The translations under genes and the position numbers were made by a program. Positions 18,047 to 29,485 of a DNA stretch of 64,000 nt are shown in pieces (positions within the stretch are counted from its first letter, which is position 1; every line of letters starts with the position of its first letter). The notes under the pieces are model-generated. The model searched no databases, was not told the DNA's origin, and saw only the letters and a program-made list of their open reading frames with translations. Source of the stretch: Longimicrobiales bacterium (GTDB taxonomy: Bacteria > Gemmatimonadota > Gemmatimonadetes > Longimicrobiales > Gaopeijiaceae); contig OX638356.1 in assembly GCA_951813395.1 (NCBI GenBank), positions 3,546,501 to 3,610,500 of the forward strand. Direction: 5' to 3'.

Positions 18047-18834
18047 GCGACGTCCCCCCGCGCCCGCCCCAGGTACGCGTCGATCACCGCCGCGTCACTC
18101 CTCACCTCTTCCGGCCTCCCCTCTGCAATCTCGCGCCCGAAGTCGAGCACGATCACCCGGTCCGAGATGTCCATGATCACGTCGATGTCGTGGTCGATCA
18201 CTACGACCGTGACACCCCGTTCCTCGTGCACATCGAGGATGAAGCGCGCCATCGACTCCTTCTCCTCGGCGTTCATACCGGCCGTCGGCTCGTCGAGGAG
18301 AAGGATCGCGGGATCGAGTGCAAGGGCGCGCGCCATCTCGACCAGTCGCTGATTCCCGTACGCCAGGTTCCCGACCTCGGCGCTGCGCAGAGGTTCGAGG
18401 TTCATGAAGTCGATGACCTCTTCCACGCACCGCCGGTGCTCGATCTCGCGGCGGCGCTGGCGCCCCACATAGAGCCCGCCGCTCAGCACGCCGCCCCGCA
18501 TGTGGACGTGGCGCCCCAGCATCAGGTTTTCCAGCACCGTCATGTGCTTGAAGAGTTCGATGTTCTGAAAGGTGCGGGCCACCCCCAGCGCGGCGATCCG
18601 GTGCGGCGGCAGCCGGTGGAGCGAATGACGGCGGCCGTCGCGCCCCGTCAGCGTGATCGTCCCCTCCTGCGCCCGGTACAGACCCGAGATGCAGTTCAGG
18701 ACGCTCGTCTTCCCCGCGCCGTTCGGACCGATCAGCGCCAGGAGTTCCCCCGTCCGCACCTCCATGGTGAACTCCGCGAGCGCGGTCACGCCGCCGAAGC
18801 GCAGGGTGAGGTCGCGGAGCTCGAGGACGGGCAT
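18043..18834 (-). CDS. livG: Liv-type ABC transporter ATPase LivG
   Basis: Second ATPase of the Liv importer, 263 aa. Seen: Walker A GPNGAGKTS, VARTFQNIELFKHMTV with the LivG Q-loop, the long insertion with a lengthened arm (GRHVHMRGGVLSGGLY), signature LAYGNQRLVEMARAL (the LSYGxQR type), Walker B ILLLDEPTAGMN and VIDHDIDVIM. The true start is ATG 18834; the open frame upstream belongs to the shadow of the amidohydrolase. It lies 8 bp after the amidohydrolase stop. Confidence 0.93.
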   Translation of the reverse strand: MPVLELRDLTLRFGGVTALAEFTMEVRTGELLALIGPNGAGKTSVLNCISGLYRAQEGTITLTGRDGRRHSLHRLPPHRIAALGVARTFQNIELFKHMTVLENLMLGRHVHMRGGVLSGGLYVGRQRRREIEHRRCVEEVIDFMNLEPLRSAEVGNLAYGNQRLVEMARALALDPAILLLDEPTAGMNAEEKESMARFILDVHEERGVTVVVIDHDIDVIMDISDRVIVLDFGREIAEGRPEEVRSDAAVIDAYLGRARGDVA

Positions 18835-18842
18835 GAGTGCGG

Positions 18843-22057
<3,215 letters not shown>

Positions 22058-22121
22058 TCAATTTCCCCGGCCATCCGCGTCGTCGCCGAGCGGAAGCGTC
22101 CGGCCGGCGGCAGGATCCCCG

Positions 22122-22214
22122 CCGAAGCCGCGCTCCCTACGCCGGTATCAGCCGGATCAGGTTATAGGGGTTCGCTCTCAATCCCGCCTCGCGGGATGCC
22201 CCCGGCGACTTCGG
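22122..22214 (-). ncRNA. TPP riboswitch (THI element) upstream of thiC
   Basis: On the minus strand the leader holds the conserved THI core: the TTGAGAG segment, then AACCTGATCCGG, then CTGATACCGGCGTAGGGA. The flanks pair as an extended P1 helix: CCGAAGTCGC (22214 down to 22205) with GCGGCTTCGG (22131 down to 22122), ten pairs with one G-U. A second hairpin, ATCCCGCGAGGCGGGAT, supplies P3. From the aptamer to the thiC ATG are 70 bases with no T-tract terminator, so control is more likely at translation start. Confidence 0.92.
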
Positions 22215-22284
22215 GGAAGATAGTGGCAGCGGGACCGGCGGGCCATGTCGGGGAGGATCGCCACCGGAATCCGTGCGCGCCTAG

Positions 22285-23343
22285 TCAGGCATTCGCAGCC
22301 TCGACAGCCCGCAGTCCCGCCCGGATAAGCGCCCACTGAAATCGCATCTGGTCGCGCACGGGCATGGCGGTGAGGCCGGCGGCGGCCATCTCGTCACGCA
22401 TCGCATTCTCTTCCCCGCGGGCGGCCCCACCCTCGTTGGGCTCGCCAGCCCGCCGCAGCCGGGCCTCCCAGCCCGCGATCCGCTCGCGCCACCGCATCAG
22501 CACGGGATCGGGAGGCCCCGGCTCGGCTCCGACGCCTGGGGTGATGAACAGCGGCATTTCGGTGACCAGCGTGAGTGCGTCGCCGCTGAGCGCGCGCACC
22601 GCCTCCATCGAACTGGGACGGAATCGCGCCGCCGTCGCGCTGTCCCCGAGGTCGAGAAAGTGCCGCCTCATCGCGCGGCTGTCCGGGCGGCTGCAGAAGC
22701 CGCGCCCCAGTCGGTGGAACCCCTTCTCGCCATGGCGTTCCACGTCGTGCAGCGCGTAGCCGCCGTTCTCGACTTCGCGGGTGAGCGCCGCGGCCATCTC
22801 GCCGCACCTGGGCCACCACGACCGCTCGACGAGGAAGTACGGGCCCGCCGCGACGCCCATGCCGTGCATGCTCACGTGCAGATGATACGGCGCGCCCGCC
22901 CGCCAGAAGTCCCACGCGGCCCGGTTTTCGGGACGGGCGCCATCGTCGTCCTCGCCACGCGGGAAGCCGAACTCGATGTCGTCGCCGGGAAGCTCCCGCA
23001 CCCGGTGGCGCAGATACGCGACGAAGTCGTACCGGTCGGCGCCCGGTGTCTGCCACGCCGCGTTGGCCGCCGCGCCGTCGGGATTGACGTGCGGGATCAC
23101 GGACCAGGTGGCCGCCCCGCGCAGTTCCGCCCCGGCGGGGCCGCCCAGATAACGCACGAGATGATCCAGAAACCGCGGCCCCACGGGTTCGTCGGCGTGG
23201 CAGCCGCCGATCAGGCTGACGCGGTTTGGCCCGCTCCCGATCGTGTACGCGAGGATCGGCCGACCCTCGCGGGAACGCCCGATCTCGTCACCCGCTGACC
23301 GGGAGTCCCCACAGCCGATGATGCGGTCGACGGATTCCGCCAA
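22285..23343 (-). CDS. M14-family zinc carboxypeptidase-like protein
   Basis: About 352 aa. Seen: GRSREGRPI typical of the M14 entry, zinc-binding pair in GGCHADEPVG (H-x-x-E), the Arg/Asn region HVNPDGAAAN, and HVSMHGMGVAAGP carrying the third zinc His. The C-terminal part is helical and ends in an RDQMRFQWALIRAG segment. No signal peptide. An ATG at 23391 is in frame but overlaps the upstream gene by 46 bp and adds an unlikely arginine-rich leader; a TTG at 23341-23343, two bases after the upstream stop, is preferred with caution. The Glu general base was not located with certainty. Confidence 0.72.
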   Translation of the reverse strand: MAESVDRIIGCGDSRSAGDEIGRSREGRPILAYTIGSGPNRVSLIGGCHADEPVGPRFLDHLVRYLGGPAGAELRGAATWSVIPHVNPDGAAANAAWQTPGADRYDFVAYLRHRVRELPGDDIEFGFPRGEDDDGARPENRAAWDFWRAGAPYHLHVSMHGMGVAAGPYFLVERSWWPRCGEMAAALTREVENGGYALHDVERHGEKGFHRLGRGFCSRPDSRAMRRHFLDLGDSATAARFRPSSMEAVRALSGDALTLVTEMPLFITPGVGAEPGPPDPVLMRWRERIAGWEARLRRAGEPNEGGAARGEENAMRDEMAAAGLTAMPVRDQMRFQWALIRAGLRAVEAANA

Positions 23344-23345
23344 CG

Positions 23346-23882
23346 CTAGCCGCCGCCGGCCACGCCCAGGCGTTCGGCATCCACACCGCACACCGTTCCC
23401 GTGCTGCCTTCTCCGAAGAACCGCGGATCGGCAAAATTCTGGACGACACCGCCACCCGACTCCAGGTCGAACACGCAGGTCCCCCGACGGTCGTCCAGTT
23501 CCCAGTCCACCGCACCGCTGACCAGGATGTCGAATTCGAGCTCCATGTCCGTTCCCGTGCTCGAAGTAGTCATCTCAAGCCGAAACTCCGGATTGCCGTC
23601 CAGGGTGAACTCCCAGCCCCCGCTCGACAGCACGCATCGGTCCGGGTCGAGCGTGAAGCTGATGGTCGAACGGATCGTGTCCCCTGACGTTTCCGGCGTC
23701 ACGCTGACCACTCTCGACGCCTGTCCTCCCAAAGGACATGCCAGCACCCCATCCAGCAGCGTCCCTGAAATGAGGCTGCCGGTCGTGTCGCCTACCAATC
23801 CGACCATTCCCAGGAGGAGCGCTTCCGCCTCCCGGGGCGAGAGCGGCTCCCCGGGTTGAGTTGTCCAACCATTCAGTCGCAT
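23346..23882 (-). CDS. Hypothetical protein, possible beta-rich 178 aa
   Basis: Not recognised. 178 aa, no signal peptide or TM segment; alternating polar and hydrophobic residues suggest beta structure, with a Gly-rich C-terminus. Support for being real: ATG preceded by AGGAGG at five bases, and its stop directly precedes the M14 gene. The ATG lies in a CATG palindrome shared with a plus-strand ATG of the aconitase X frame; the latter probably starts later, at 23932, leaving a 49-bp divergent spacer. Confidence 0.6.
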   Translation of the reverse strand: MRLNGWTTQPGEPLSPREAEALLLGMVGLVGDTTGSLISGTLLDGVLACPLGGQASRVVSVTPETSGDTIRSTISFTLDPDRCVLSSGGWEFTLDGNPEFRLEMTTSSTGTDMELEFDILVSGAVDWELDDRRGTCVFDLESGGGVVQNFADPRFFGEGSTGTVCGVDAERLGVAGGG

Positions 23883-23931
23883 GTCTGCCTCCTACCCTGG
23901 ACACACGCGCTTGTTCTACGTTAACCACGAA

Positions 23932-25194
23932 ATGTCCGACACTCCCCTGGAACTTTCGCCGCGCGAGGCCGAGCTCCTCGCCCATGGCGGCCCCGCCGTG
24001 CAGCTGGCCATGGGCATCGTCGTGCGCATGGGAGAGATCCTCGGGGCGCGCGAGCTTGTACGGATCACTTCCTCGCACATCGACGGGTGCCTCTACCACG
24101 GCGACGGCGGCGTCGAATTCGCCGAGCGGCTGGTGGAATTGGGGGGTCGCGTATCAGTGCCCGCGACGCTCAACGTCGGCGCGCTGGACCTGCTCCACCC
24201 ATCTCGCGTGCGGTCGCGGGGGCACAGGCGCGAAATGGCGCTCCGCCAGATGCGCGCCTACCAGGCGCTCGGCTGCGCCCCCACCTGGACCTGCGCCCCG
24301 TACCAGGCCGGACACCGCCCCGCGCCGGGCGAACACGTCGCCTGGGGCGAGAGCAACGCGGTGTGCTTCGCCAACTCGGTGCTGGGCGCGCGCACAAACC
24401 GCTACGGCGATTTCATGGACATCTGCTGTGCGCTCGCGGGGCGCGCACCGCGCACCGGACTCCATCTGGACGAAAACCGTCAGGCGACGGTCGTGGTCGA
24501 CACGAGCGCCATCGCTCCCGAGCTGAAGACCCGCGATGTCTTCTACCCCGTGCTGGGCACCTGGCTGGGAGCCACCGTGGATGACCGGGTGGCGGTGATC
24601 GACGGGCTCCCCGGGGCGGTGACGGAGGATCAGCTCAAGGCCATGGGGGCCGCCGCGGCATCGTCGGGCGCCGTGGGGCTCTTTCACATCGCGGGCGTCA
24701 CCCCGGAGGCGCCGGACCTCGACGCCGCCCTGGGCGGTGTGCCGCCGCGGGCCGTCATCACACCGCGCCCGGACGAGCTCCGGACCGTGCGCGACACGCT
24801 TAGCACGACCGGCACGGGCCGCATCGATGCGGTGGCGGTGGGCAGCCCCCACTTCTCGCTCACCGAGTTCGACCGCCTCGAAGCGCTCCTGCCCGGCGCG
24901 CCATTCGCCGTGCCCTTCTACGTCTGCACCGGCCGCTCCGAGTACCGCCGCCTCGAATCAGCGGGCCGCCTGGGACGCTTCGAGGACGCGGGCGCGGAGA
25001 TCGTGGTCGACACATGCGTCGTCGTCACCCCCATCCTGCCCCCGAGGGACGGCGTCCTGATGACCAACTCGGGCAAGTTCGCGCACTATACCCCGTCGAA
25101 TACCGGGTACGCCGTCGTCTACGGCAGCCTGGAGGACTGTGTGCGCTCGGCGGTGCGCGGCCGCGTCGTCAGGGACGAGAGCCTGTGGAGCTGA
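23932..25194 (+). CDS. Aconitase X, large (catalytic) subunit
   Basis: Dehydratase of the AcnX (DUF521) branch of the aconitase superfamily. Bacterial AcnX proteins studied so far act on hydroxyprolines (cis-3-hydroxy-L-proline dehydratase); archaeal ones on mevalonate 5-phosphate. 420 aa. Seen: the standard opening LELSPREAELLAHGG, SSHIDGCLYHGDGGVEFAE, VPATLNV, WTCAPYQAG, GESNAVCFANSVLGARTNRYGD, and C-terminal VVTPILPPRDGVLMTNSGKFAHY with cysteines in WTC, AVC and DTCVV available for an Fe-S cluster. The frame is open from ATG 23881, but 23932 matches the family start and avoids overlap with the divergent gene. The small subunit follows, overlapping by ten bases. Confidence 0.9.
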   Translation: MSDTPLELSPREAELLAHGGPAVQLAMGIVVRMGEILGARELVRITSSHIDGCLYHGDGGVEFAERLVELGGRVSVPATLNVGALDLLHPSRVRSRGHRREMALRQMRAYQALGCAPTWTCAPYQAGHRPAPGEHVAWGESNAVCFANSVLGARTNRYGDFMDICCALAGRAPRTGLHLDENRQATVVVDTSAIAPELKTRDVFYPVLGTWLGATVDDRVAVIDGLPGAVTEDQLKAMGAAAASSGAVGLFHIAGVTPEAPDLDAALGGVPPRAVITPRPDELRTVRDTLSTTGTGRIDAVAVGSPHFSLTEFDRLEALLPGAPFAVPFYVCTGRSEYRRLESAGRLGRFEDAGAEIVVDTCVVVTPILPPRDGVLMTNSGKFAHYTPSNTGYAVVYGSLEDCVRSAVRGRVVRDESLWS

Positions 25195-25628
25195 CCGGCA
25201 CCGCGCTGCACGGAGGGTCCGCCACCGGACGCGTGTTCGTCCTGCGCAAACCCGTCAGCTTCTGGGGCGGCGTGGATCCGACGAAGGGGACCGTCGCCGA
25301 TCCGCGCCACCCCCAGCACGGAGAACCATTGTCCGGCCGCATCCTGGTGATGGAACGCACGATCGGGTCCAGTTCGTCCAGCGCCATCATGCTGGAACTG
25401 CTGCGCAACGGGGTCTCCCCCGCCGGCATCGTCCTCGGCCGCCCGGACGCCATTCTGATGCTCGGCATTCTGGTAGCCGGTGAGCTGGAGTACCCGACGG
25501 TGCCGGTCGTGCAAGTGGATGAATCCGGAATCGAGCGGCTCGCGCGGGCGGATGGGCGCAGGGCCACGATCAAGGACGGTGTGGTGGAGGTGGAGGGAGG
25601 CGCCTCTCCCCGTCAGGGCAGCGCGTAA
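25185..25628 (+). CDS. Aconitase X, small (swivel, DUF126) subunit
   Basis: 147-aa swivelling domain that closes on the catalytic subunit. Seen: opening VELTGTALHGGSATGRVFVL, the GRILVMERTIGSSSSSAIMLELL block with its serine run (the DUF126 substrate loop), and AILMLGILVAGELEYPTVPV. The frame is open from 25014 but that portion overlaps the large subunit; GTG 25185 fits the family start and overlaps the large-subunit stop. Its 3' end overlaps the convergent gene by 16 bp. A separate small subunit marks the two-gene bacterial form rather than the fused one. Confidence 0.88.
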   Translation: MELTGTALHGGSATGRVFVLRKPVSFWGGVDPTKGTVADPRHPQHGEPLSGRILVMERTIGSSSSSAIMLELLRNGVSPAGIVLGRPDAILMLGILVAGELEYPTVPVVQVDESGIERLARADGRRATIKDGVVEVEGGASPRQGSA

Positions 25629-26821
25629 CGCTCCAGGTACTGCAGCCCGTACTCGTCCATGTGGACGACGTACAGCGTTCCGTCCCCGAAGCTCACGACC
25701 CGGCGTTCCGGCGGCAGTTCCACGATCATCTCCCGCTCGCCCGCCCTGTCGAACACATCGTACACGGGCGCCTCACCGGACTCGAGATGCCGCCTTACCC
25801 AGGCGCGCCCCGACGGGTCCACCGGGACCGGACGCCCGTAGAAGGCGGGTTTGAAGTCCGGCCACTCGTACTCGTCCAGATCGTCGTCGTTCGAGGCCCC
25901 GCCGCGGCTGGCGGTCATGACCATCGCGTTGTTCGAGACCGAGAGCGCGATGCCCAGACCCCCGCCGGTCTCCGAGCGCCCATGCGCCCACTCCTCCCTC
26001 TCTCCCCGCCCGATCCGCACGGCCTCGTACGGCATGGCGGGTCCACTCACGACATTCCCGTCGGAGCCGATCCAGTCGACGTGATAGTCCCCGGAACGGA
26101 CGATCACCACGCGCCCATCGGGAGCGACCCCCCACGCATCGGCCGCCGAAAGCGGGATCGGGCTGACCGACGTGTTCTGGTTGTTGGGCCCGCCGCTCGT
26201 CCGTGTGGTGGTCCCGGGCAGCTTGAACCGGCCCACCGAGTCCACCACCTCGGACTCCAGGTCCAGACGGAGGATGTACGCCGAATCGGACGCCAATTCG
26301 CCGCCGCCCATCCGGCCGAAGCTGCGGAAGTAGAGCCGCCCCCGGTCGTCCACGGCCTGCGGGATCGCCAGAACGAGTTCCCGGCCCGGACCCAGGTCGC
26401 CGACCGCGTACGGCCGCGTGTCCCCGAACTCGAGTTCCGGGCTCAACTCGGTCAGCCGCCCGTTGCCGAGATCGACCAGCAGGGTCCTTCCGCCGGGCAG
26501 CGGCCATACCGCATCCGGCTGCCGGTATTCCTCGGGCCCCTCGCCCACCCGTCCCAGCGTATCGGCCGTGCCCGCGTCCAGGTCCAGCCGCACCAGCACC
26601 TGGCCCAGCGCATCGGCGACCAGCACCCGGCCGTCGGGCATTTCACGCACCGTGGAGACGACGGAGAACGACTCCTCGTACACCGCTTCCGCCTCGCCCA
26701 GCGTCACGGGCGCCTGTGCGCCTTGCTGGGCCCCGTCTGGATGGCCGCTGCCCTGAACGATCAGAACGGCACCGGCCAGTGGCACTCCAACTCCTCCCCA
26801 GAACGACAGCATCGTCTTCAT
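25613..26821 (-). CDS. Secreted six-bladed beta-propeller-like protein
   Basis: 402 aa. Seen: N-terminal signal-like segment (GGVGVPLAGAVLIV), then repeated blade motifs of the type V-x-x-x-PDGRVLVAD, LPGGRTLLVDLGNGRL, DDRGRLYFRSFG, VAPDGRVVIVRSGDY, and VDPSGRAWVRR, the 6-bladed propeller / NHL-type pattern common in Gemmatimonadota and Bacteroidota secreted proteins. Function unknown; such domains bind ligands or line up partner proteins. AAGGAG lies 12 bases before the ATG. It converges on the AcnX small subunit and lies 69 bp downstream of the glutamine synthetase gene. Confidence 0.72.
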   Translation of the reverse strand: MKTMLSFWGGVGVPLAGAVLIVQGSGHPDGAQQGAQAPVTLGEAEAVYEESFSVVSTVREMPDGRVLVADALGQVLVRLDLDAGTADTLGRVGEGPEEYRQPDAVWPLPGGRTLLVDLGNGRLTELSPELEFGDTRPYAVGDLGPGRELVLAIPQAVDDRGRLYFRSFGRMGGGELASDSAYILRLDLESEVVDSVGRFKLPGTTTRTSGGPNNQNTSVSPIPLSAADAWGVAPDGRVVIVRSGDYHVDWIGSDGNVVSGPAMPYEAVRIGRGEREEWAHGRSETGGGLGIALSVSNNAMVMTASRGGASNDDDLDEYEWPDFKPAFYGRPVPVDPSGRAWVRRHLESGEAPVYDVFDRAGEREMIVELPPERRVVSFGDGTLYVVHMDEYGLQYLERYALP

Positions 26822-26890
26822 CCCAACGACTCACTCCTTGATTGTGTGCGCGGTTCAACGGGCCAGCTCCGCCTTCCCTCGCTATGCGAC

Positions 26891-29053
26891 CTACCGTACG
26901 AAGATCATGTCGCGGTAGGACGGGAGCGGCCACAGGTCGTCGGGGACGACGCCCTCGAGCTGGTCCGCCGCGTCCCGCACCGCGTCCATCGCGGGCATCA
27001 CGCCGTGGCGGACATGCTGCAGGTGCGCGTTGATGTCATCGCCGTCGTCCTCGTGCGCCAGCTGGGTGTCGAGCGCATCGAGCGCGGCGACGAGTTCGTC
27101 CACCAGACCTCCTACGGTCGCCGCGGTCGAACCCAGACCGGCCTGTCCGGCACCGCCGGCGCCGGCCGCCGCCAGGTCGCCAAGGTAGCGCACCGCCGCG
27201 GGAAGAATCATCGTCCGGCCCATCCCCAGCGCCGTCTCGCCCTCGGTGGTGATCCTGGTGACGTACTGCTCGGCCAGGACCTCGAAACGCGAGTGCACCT
27301 CTTCCTCCGAGAGCACGCCGTACTTGACGAAAAGCGCCGTGTTCTTCTCGGAGACGATGTCGGGCAGCGCCTCCGCGCCGCTCGGACTGTTCACCAACCC
27401 GCGCCGCGCCGCCTCCTCGACCCACTCCTGCGTGTAGTTGTCTCCGTTGAAGAGAATCCGGCGGAATCCGGCGACCTCTCTCGACAGCACGCTGCCCAGG
27501 GCCGCGCTCAGGCTCGCGCCGCCGGCCATGGCGGCTTCCACCGCGCCCGCGAGTTCGTCGACCGACTCGGCCACGATGGTGTTGAGCACGGTCGCCGGGA
27601 ACGAGATGCTTACCGCCGACCCCAGTGCGCGGAACTCGAACTTGTTGCCGGTGAACGCGAAGGGAGACGTGCGGTTGCGGTCTCCGGAGTCCTTCGGCAG
27701 ATCCGGGAGGATGCTCACGCCGAGGTCCATAAGGCCACCGCCTCCGCCGTCCGAAGCCGTCCCCGAGTCCGCGATCTCCTCGAAGATTCCCTGAATTTCG
27801 TCACCCAGGAAGATCGAGATGATCGACGGCGGGGCCTCGTTGGCGCCCAGGCGGTGGTCGTTGCCGGCGCTGGCGACGCACGCCAGCAGCAGGTCCTGGT
27901 GCCGCTCCACCGCCCGCATGACCGCCGTGCAGAAGAAGAGGAACTGCTCGTTCTCGTGGACCGATCTGCCGGGCTCCATCAGGTTCTGCGAAGGCGTGCC
28001 GAACGACCAGTTCAGGTGCTTGCCGCTGCCGTTGATGCGCGCGTAGGGCTTCTCGTGCAGCAGGCAGACGAGCCCGTACCGGGCCGCGTTTCGCTCCATG
28101 ACCCGCATCATGAGCTGCTGGTGGTCCGCCGCCACGTTGGCGTTCTCGTAGACCGGAGCGAATTCGAACTGCTGCGGCGCCACCTCGTTGTGACGCGTCT
28201 GCATGGGCACGCCCAGCCGGAAGAGGTCCGCTTCGACGGACTGGATGTAGGCCATCATGCGGTCGTTGATCGCACCGAAGTAGTGGTCGTCCAGCTCCTG
28301 GCCCTTGGGGGGCCTGGCGCCGAAGAGGGTGCGGCCCGAGTTGATGAGATCCGGGCGCCGGTAGTAGAACTCCTGGTCGATCAGGAAGTACTCCTGCTCG
28401 GGCCCCAGGTTGGCCGAGACCCGGCCCGTGTCGTCTCCGAACAGCGCCAGCGCGCGCTGCGTGACCCGGTCCAGAGCATCGATCGACCGGAGCAGCGGGA
28501 CCTTGTAGTCCAGGCTGTCGCCGGTCCAGCTCACGAACGCGGTGGGAATGCAGAGGTAGGTCGCGCTCTCTCCGGACAGGATGAACGCCGGCGACGTCGG
28601 ATCCCAGGCCGTGTAGCCGCGGGCCTGGTGCGTGAAGCGAAGTCCGCCCGAGGGGAAGGAAGACGCGTCGGGCTCGCCCTGGATCAGCTGATCGCCCCCG
28701 AACTCGGTCAGCGCGCGGCCGTCCCTGTGGACCTTCAGAAAGGAGTCGTGCTTCTCGGCCGTGCGGCCGGTCAGCGGCTGGAATACGTGCGTAAAGTGGG
28801 TCGCGCCACGGGACAGCGCCCAATCCTTCATTGCCGCGGCCACGGCATCGGCCAGTTCGGCCGTCGGCTTTTCACCGTGCTCGATAGTCGCCAGAAGTTG
28901 CTTGTAGCTGCCTTCGGCAAGGCGTTTCTGCATCTGGGAGAGCCCGAATGAGTCTTCCCCGAAGACTTCGGCGAGGCGGTACGGCTCATTGGACGCGGGA
29001 GCCCAGGTGCGGACGGCGTTGACGGAATCGAAGGGCTTTGCGGAGTGGGCCAT
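26891..29053 (-). CDS. glnN: Glutamine synthetase type III
   Basis: Makes glutamine from glutamate, ammonia and ATP. 720 aa, the type III size (about twice GSI). Seen: N-terminal type-III-specific domain with FGEDSFGLSQMQKRL, the GGLRFTHQARGYTAWDPTSP block, LGPEQEYFLID (metal-binding Glu), QFEFAPVYENANVAADHQ, the HEKPYARINGSGKHLNWS active-site block, and ANEAPPSIISIFLG. The ATG has GAGGAA nine bases upstream; the longer open frame is not needed. The upstream region carries two palindromes about 165-205 bp from the ATG that could bind a nitrogen regulator. No glnA, glnB or ammonium transporter is in the window. Confidence 0.95.
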   Translation of the reverse strand: MAHSAKPFDSVNAVRTWAPASNEPYRLAEVFGEDSFGLSQMQKRLAEGSYKQLLATIEHGEKPTAELADAVAAAMKDWALSRGATHFTHVFQPLTGRTAEKHDSFLKVHRDGRALTEFGGDQLIQGEPDASSFPSGGLRFTHQARGYTAWDPTSPAFILSGESATYLCIPTAFVSWTGDSLDYKVPLLRSIDALDRVTQRALALFGDDTGRVSANLGPEQEYFLIDQEFYYRRPDLINSGRTLFGARPPKGQELDDHYFGAINDRMMAYIQSVEADLFRLGVPMQTRHNEVAPQQFEFAPVYENANVAADHQQLMMRVMERNAARYGLVCLLHEKPYARINGSGKHLNWSFGTPSQNLMEPGRSVHENEQFLFFCTAVMRAVERHQDLLLACVASAGNDHRLGANEAPPSIISIFLGDEIQGIFEEIADSGTASDGGGGGLMDLGVSILPDLPKDSGDRNRTSPFAFTGNKFEFRALGSAVSISFPATVLNTIVAESVDELAGAVEAAMAGGASLSAALGSVLSREVAGFRRILFNGDNYTQEWVEEAARRGLVNSPSGAEALPDIVSEKNTALFVKYGVLSEEEVHSRFEVLAEQYVTRITTEGETALGMGRTMILPAAVRYLGDLAAAGAGGAGQAGLGSTAATVGGLVDELVAALDALDTQLAHEDDGDDINAHLQHVRHGVMPAMDAVRDAADQLEGVVPDDLWPLPSYRDMIFVR

Positions 29054-29485
29054 CGGGTGTCGTTCCTCTGTCGTCTGGAGGGTGCGTTCGGGGTGCCGGT
29101 TTGGCGTTTCCGGCGGGCCCGATTGAACTGGGATACAGCGAAAGCTACCGGGATTTTTGGGAAGGCGCAAAACAGTCGCAGGCGTGCCCGTGGGACCGGC
29201 GAAACAAGGCTTCCGGACTGTAAAGTGTGGTTTACATAATGGAAATCAGAGTTTCCATTTTGGCTAACGCCCCGGACAGCGAAAAACGAAAACGGCCAGC
29301 GACCTGCGCCCGACCACGGCAACTTCCGCCGGTGACTCTCCGTATCTGATGCCATCGCGCTGCGTTTTTCGGCCGGAGAAAGCGCGGCGAGTCGGGCGGC
29401 GCGGAATTCGCGCCGAAGTCGGACAATGCTACACTAGGATACTGCAGAGTCCGACACTTGGTAACTCTTGCACCAGGGGACAGCC
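29054..29485. other. 432-bp divergent intergenic region between glnN and the stator-like operon
   Basis: No gene supported. It is AT-richer than its surroundings in the middle (about 29130-29265), where two hyphenated palindromes lie. The right part (29420-29450) has TACACT and TAGGAT, possible -10 elements for the plus-strand operon, but no good -35. A 92-codon minus frame here has no recognisable content. Confidence 0.6.
29219..29259. promoter_or_regulatory. Two adjacent hyphenated palindromes, candidate operators
   Basis: TGTAAA-GTGTGG-TTTACA at 29219-29236 and AATGGAAA-TCAGAG-TTTCCATT at 29238-29259, one base apart, each a perfect inverted repeat around six bases. The second could also form a stem followed by TTTT. 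The first resembles the TGTNA-N7-TNACA form of GlnR/TnrA sites but is one base longer. Position between glnN and the plus-strand operon suits control of either or both. Confidence 0.5.

Noticed and set aside
25661..28951. 1096-codon open frame on the plus strand opposite the propeller and glutamine synthetase genes
   Set aside because: It spans two real minus-strand genes and their spacer, has low-complexity Arg/Val/Gly/His content and no domain. High GC removes stop codons from the antisense frame.
29219..29236. TGTAAA-N6-TTTACA considered as a CRP or NtcA site
   Set aside because: Spacing is wrong: CRP needs TGTGA-N6-TCACA and NtcA needs GTA-N8-TAC; here the inner distances are eight and ten.
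29238..29265. Second palindrome plus TTTT considered as a Rho-independent terminator
   Set aside because: It lies in a divergent promoter region with no gene ending nearby on either strand; a paired-operator reading fits better.
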